In this document: piece by piece, positions 35,197-36,108 of the stretch
How the letters are laid out: every line of letters starts with the position of its first letter
Position numbering within the stretch: position 1 is the first letter of the stretch
DNA from: Xanthobacteraceae bacterium
GTDB lineage: Bacteria > Pseudomonadota > Alphaproteobacteria > Rhizobiales > Xanthobacteraceae
Direction of reading: 5' to 3'
DNA length: 36,108 nucleotides
NCBI GenBank assembly: GCA_030038995.1
Contig: JASHQS010000294.1
Span: 1 to 36,108 of the forward strand
Notes under the pieces: generated by a model
Seen by the model: only the letters and a program-made list of their open reading frames with translations
The model's database searches: none
What the model was told of the DNA's origin: nothing
Position numbers and translations under genes: made by a program

Positions 35197-35651
35197 ACAC
35201 CGAAACGGTCGAGGCCGCCGAGATCGGCGAGATTTTGCGGGTCTTGCCGCACCGCTACCCGTTCGTCATGGTCGACCGCATCGTCGAGATTCGCGGCGAG
35301 GAATCCGCCATCGGCATCAAGAACGTCACCATCAACGAGCCGCAATTTCTCGGCCATTTCCCCGACTACCCGGTCATGCCCGGCGTCTTGATGATCGAGG
35401 GCATGGCGCAGACCGGAGCCGTCATCGTGTTGCGACGCATAAAATTAGAGGAAGCGCGCGCGATGTACCTGTTGACCATCGACCAGGCAAAGTTTCGCAA
35501 GCCCGCCTTGCCTGGCGACCGCATCGAATATCACATCAAGAAAACCGCGCGTCGCGGCAACATGTGGTGGTACCGCGGCGAAGCCAAGGTCGGCAGCGCG
35601 CTGGTCGCCGAAGCCGTCATCGGCGCGATGCTCGGCGGAGCCAGATCGTGA
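35193..35651 (+). CDS. fabZ: 3-hydroxyacyl-ACP dehydratase FabZ
   Basis: Dehydrates 3-hydroxyacyl-ACP in fatty acid elongation; competes with LpxA/LpxD for hydroxyacyl-ACP, which fits its place between them. 152 residues, single hot-dog domain. [20 protein letters not shown] is the N-terminal signature; the catalytic residues are H55 and E69 in [36 protein letters not shown] follows. ATG 35193 overlaps the lpxD stop (ATGA); the frame upstream to 34992 lies in lpxD. Confidence 0.97.
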   Translation: MNTETVEAAEIGEILRVLPHRYPFVMVDRIVEIRGEESAIGIKNVTINEPQFLGHFPDYPVMPGVLMIEGMAQTGAVIVLRRIKLEEARAMYLLTIDQAKFRKPALPGDRIEYHIKKTARRGNMWWYRGEAKVGSALVAEAVIGAMLGGARS

Positions 35652-36108
35652 TCGATGCGACGGCGCGCGTGGCTGACGGCGCGCGCCTCGGCGAGGGCGT
35701 GGAGATCGGGCCCTACTGCGTGATCGGCCCCAAGGTCGAGATCGCCGCCGGCGCGCGGCTGATCGCCCACGTCCACGTCACGGGCGCGACCACGATTGGC
35801 GCCGGCGCCGTGGTCTATCCGTTCGCCTCGCTCGGCACGCCGCCGCAATCGGTGCATTATCGCGGCGGCGCGACGCGGCTCGTCATCGGTCCGCGCTGCG
35901 AGCTGCGCGAGGGCGTCACCATGAATACCGGGACCGAGGACGGCGGCGGCGTCACCGAAGTCGGCGCCGGCTGCCTGTTCATGGTCGGCTCCCATGTCGG
36001 CCACGATTGCCGCGTCGGCAACTCGGTCACGTTCGCCAATAACGCGGTGATCGGCGGCCACGTCACGATCGGCGACAACGTGTTTCTCGGCGGCCAGGCC
36101 GCGGTTCA
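35648..36108 (+). CDS. lpxA: UDP-N-acetylglucosamine acyltransferase LpxA (3' end cut by window)
   Basis: First enzyme of lipid A synthesis, moving a hydroxyacyl chain from ACP to O-3 of UDP-GlcNAc. The first 153 residues are visible; the frame is open to the window end. Hexapeptide repeats begin at once ([20 protein letters not shown]), then [40 protein letters not shown], and [13 protein letters not shown] with the catalytic His at about residue 119. The start is GTG 35648, overlapping the fabZ stop (GTGA). Confidence 0.96.
   Translation, partial: MIDATARVADGARLGEGVEIGPYCVIGPKVEIAAGARLIAHVHVTGATTIGAGAVVYPFASLGTPPQSVHYRGGATRLVIGPRCELREGVTMNTGTEDGGGVTEVGAGCLFMVGSHVGHDCRVGNSVTFANNAVIGGHVTIGDNVFLGGQAAV

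Noticed and set aside
1-36108. CRISPR arrays, tRNA or rRNA genes
   Set aside because: No regularly spaced repeats and no cloverleaf or rRNA-like stretches were seen in any spacer; a covariance-model scan could not be run here.

Overview
The window is a high-GC chromosomal segment of an alphaproteobacterium, most likely Hyphomicrobiales (Rhizobiales) of the Bradyrhizobiaceae/Xanthobacteraceae type. That call rests on gene order (nuoLMN-birA-rnj-mce-DUF1467-proS-lolCD-dnaE, then rpsB-tsf-pyrH-frr-uppS-cdsA-dxr-rseP-bamA-lpxD-fabZ-lpxA), the short ProS lacking an editing insertion, the roughly 90-residue C-terminal extension on S2, a DUF3551 protein, solitary Bug-type binding proteins, and GTTC-N7-GTTC SOS boxes. 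The genus is inference.

Layout. 1-8077 (+): the end of the complex I operon (nuoL cut by the window edge, nuoM, nuoN), with coupled birA and RNase J genes, methylmalonyl-CoA epimerase and a small DUF1467 membrane protein. 8078-8532 is a gap holding one hairpin, followed by proS. 9915-12430 is a foreign-looking, lower-GC insertion: a SAMHD1/YwfO-type HD phosphohydrolase translationally coupled to a YwgA/Panacea-like protein. It separates proS from lolC, which are usually neighbours. lolC and lolD (lipoprotein release) follow. 14565-16385 is an accessory patch: a secreted DUF3551 protein (-), a winged-helix regulator with a Rossmann-like second domain coupled to a specialised NusG/RfaH paralogue (+), and a 58-residue protein (-). 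Next comes a small one-helix membrane protein behind a double LexA box, directly before dnaE; it resembles the SOS cell-division inhibitor SidA of Caulobacter in size, type, regulation and position. 20462-23810 is a loose region: tandem repeats, a coding-like remnant, two Bug-type solute-binding proteins (-), a small membrane protein (-), and dispersed palindromes. 23811-36108 (+) is the compact essential block for translation (rpsB, tsf, frr), UMP kinase, undecaprenyl and isoprenoid synthesis (uppS, dxr), phospholipid precursor (cdsA), the site-2 protease RseP, BamA, and the start of the lipid A pathway (lpxD, fabZ, lpxA cut by the window edge).

How it fits together. Most genes serve energy, translation, replication and envelope biogenesis, and are packed with ATGA, GTGA or TGATG overlaps that imply translational coupling. 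The novelty lies in the inserts between these blocks: the HD/YwgA cassette (possible nucleotide-depleting defence or stress module), the LexA-controlled small protein, the regulator/NusG pair with a tandem operator but no visible target operon, and an unusual LpxD C-terminus. No tRNA, rRNA, CRISPR array, transposase or integrase was found.
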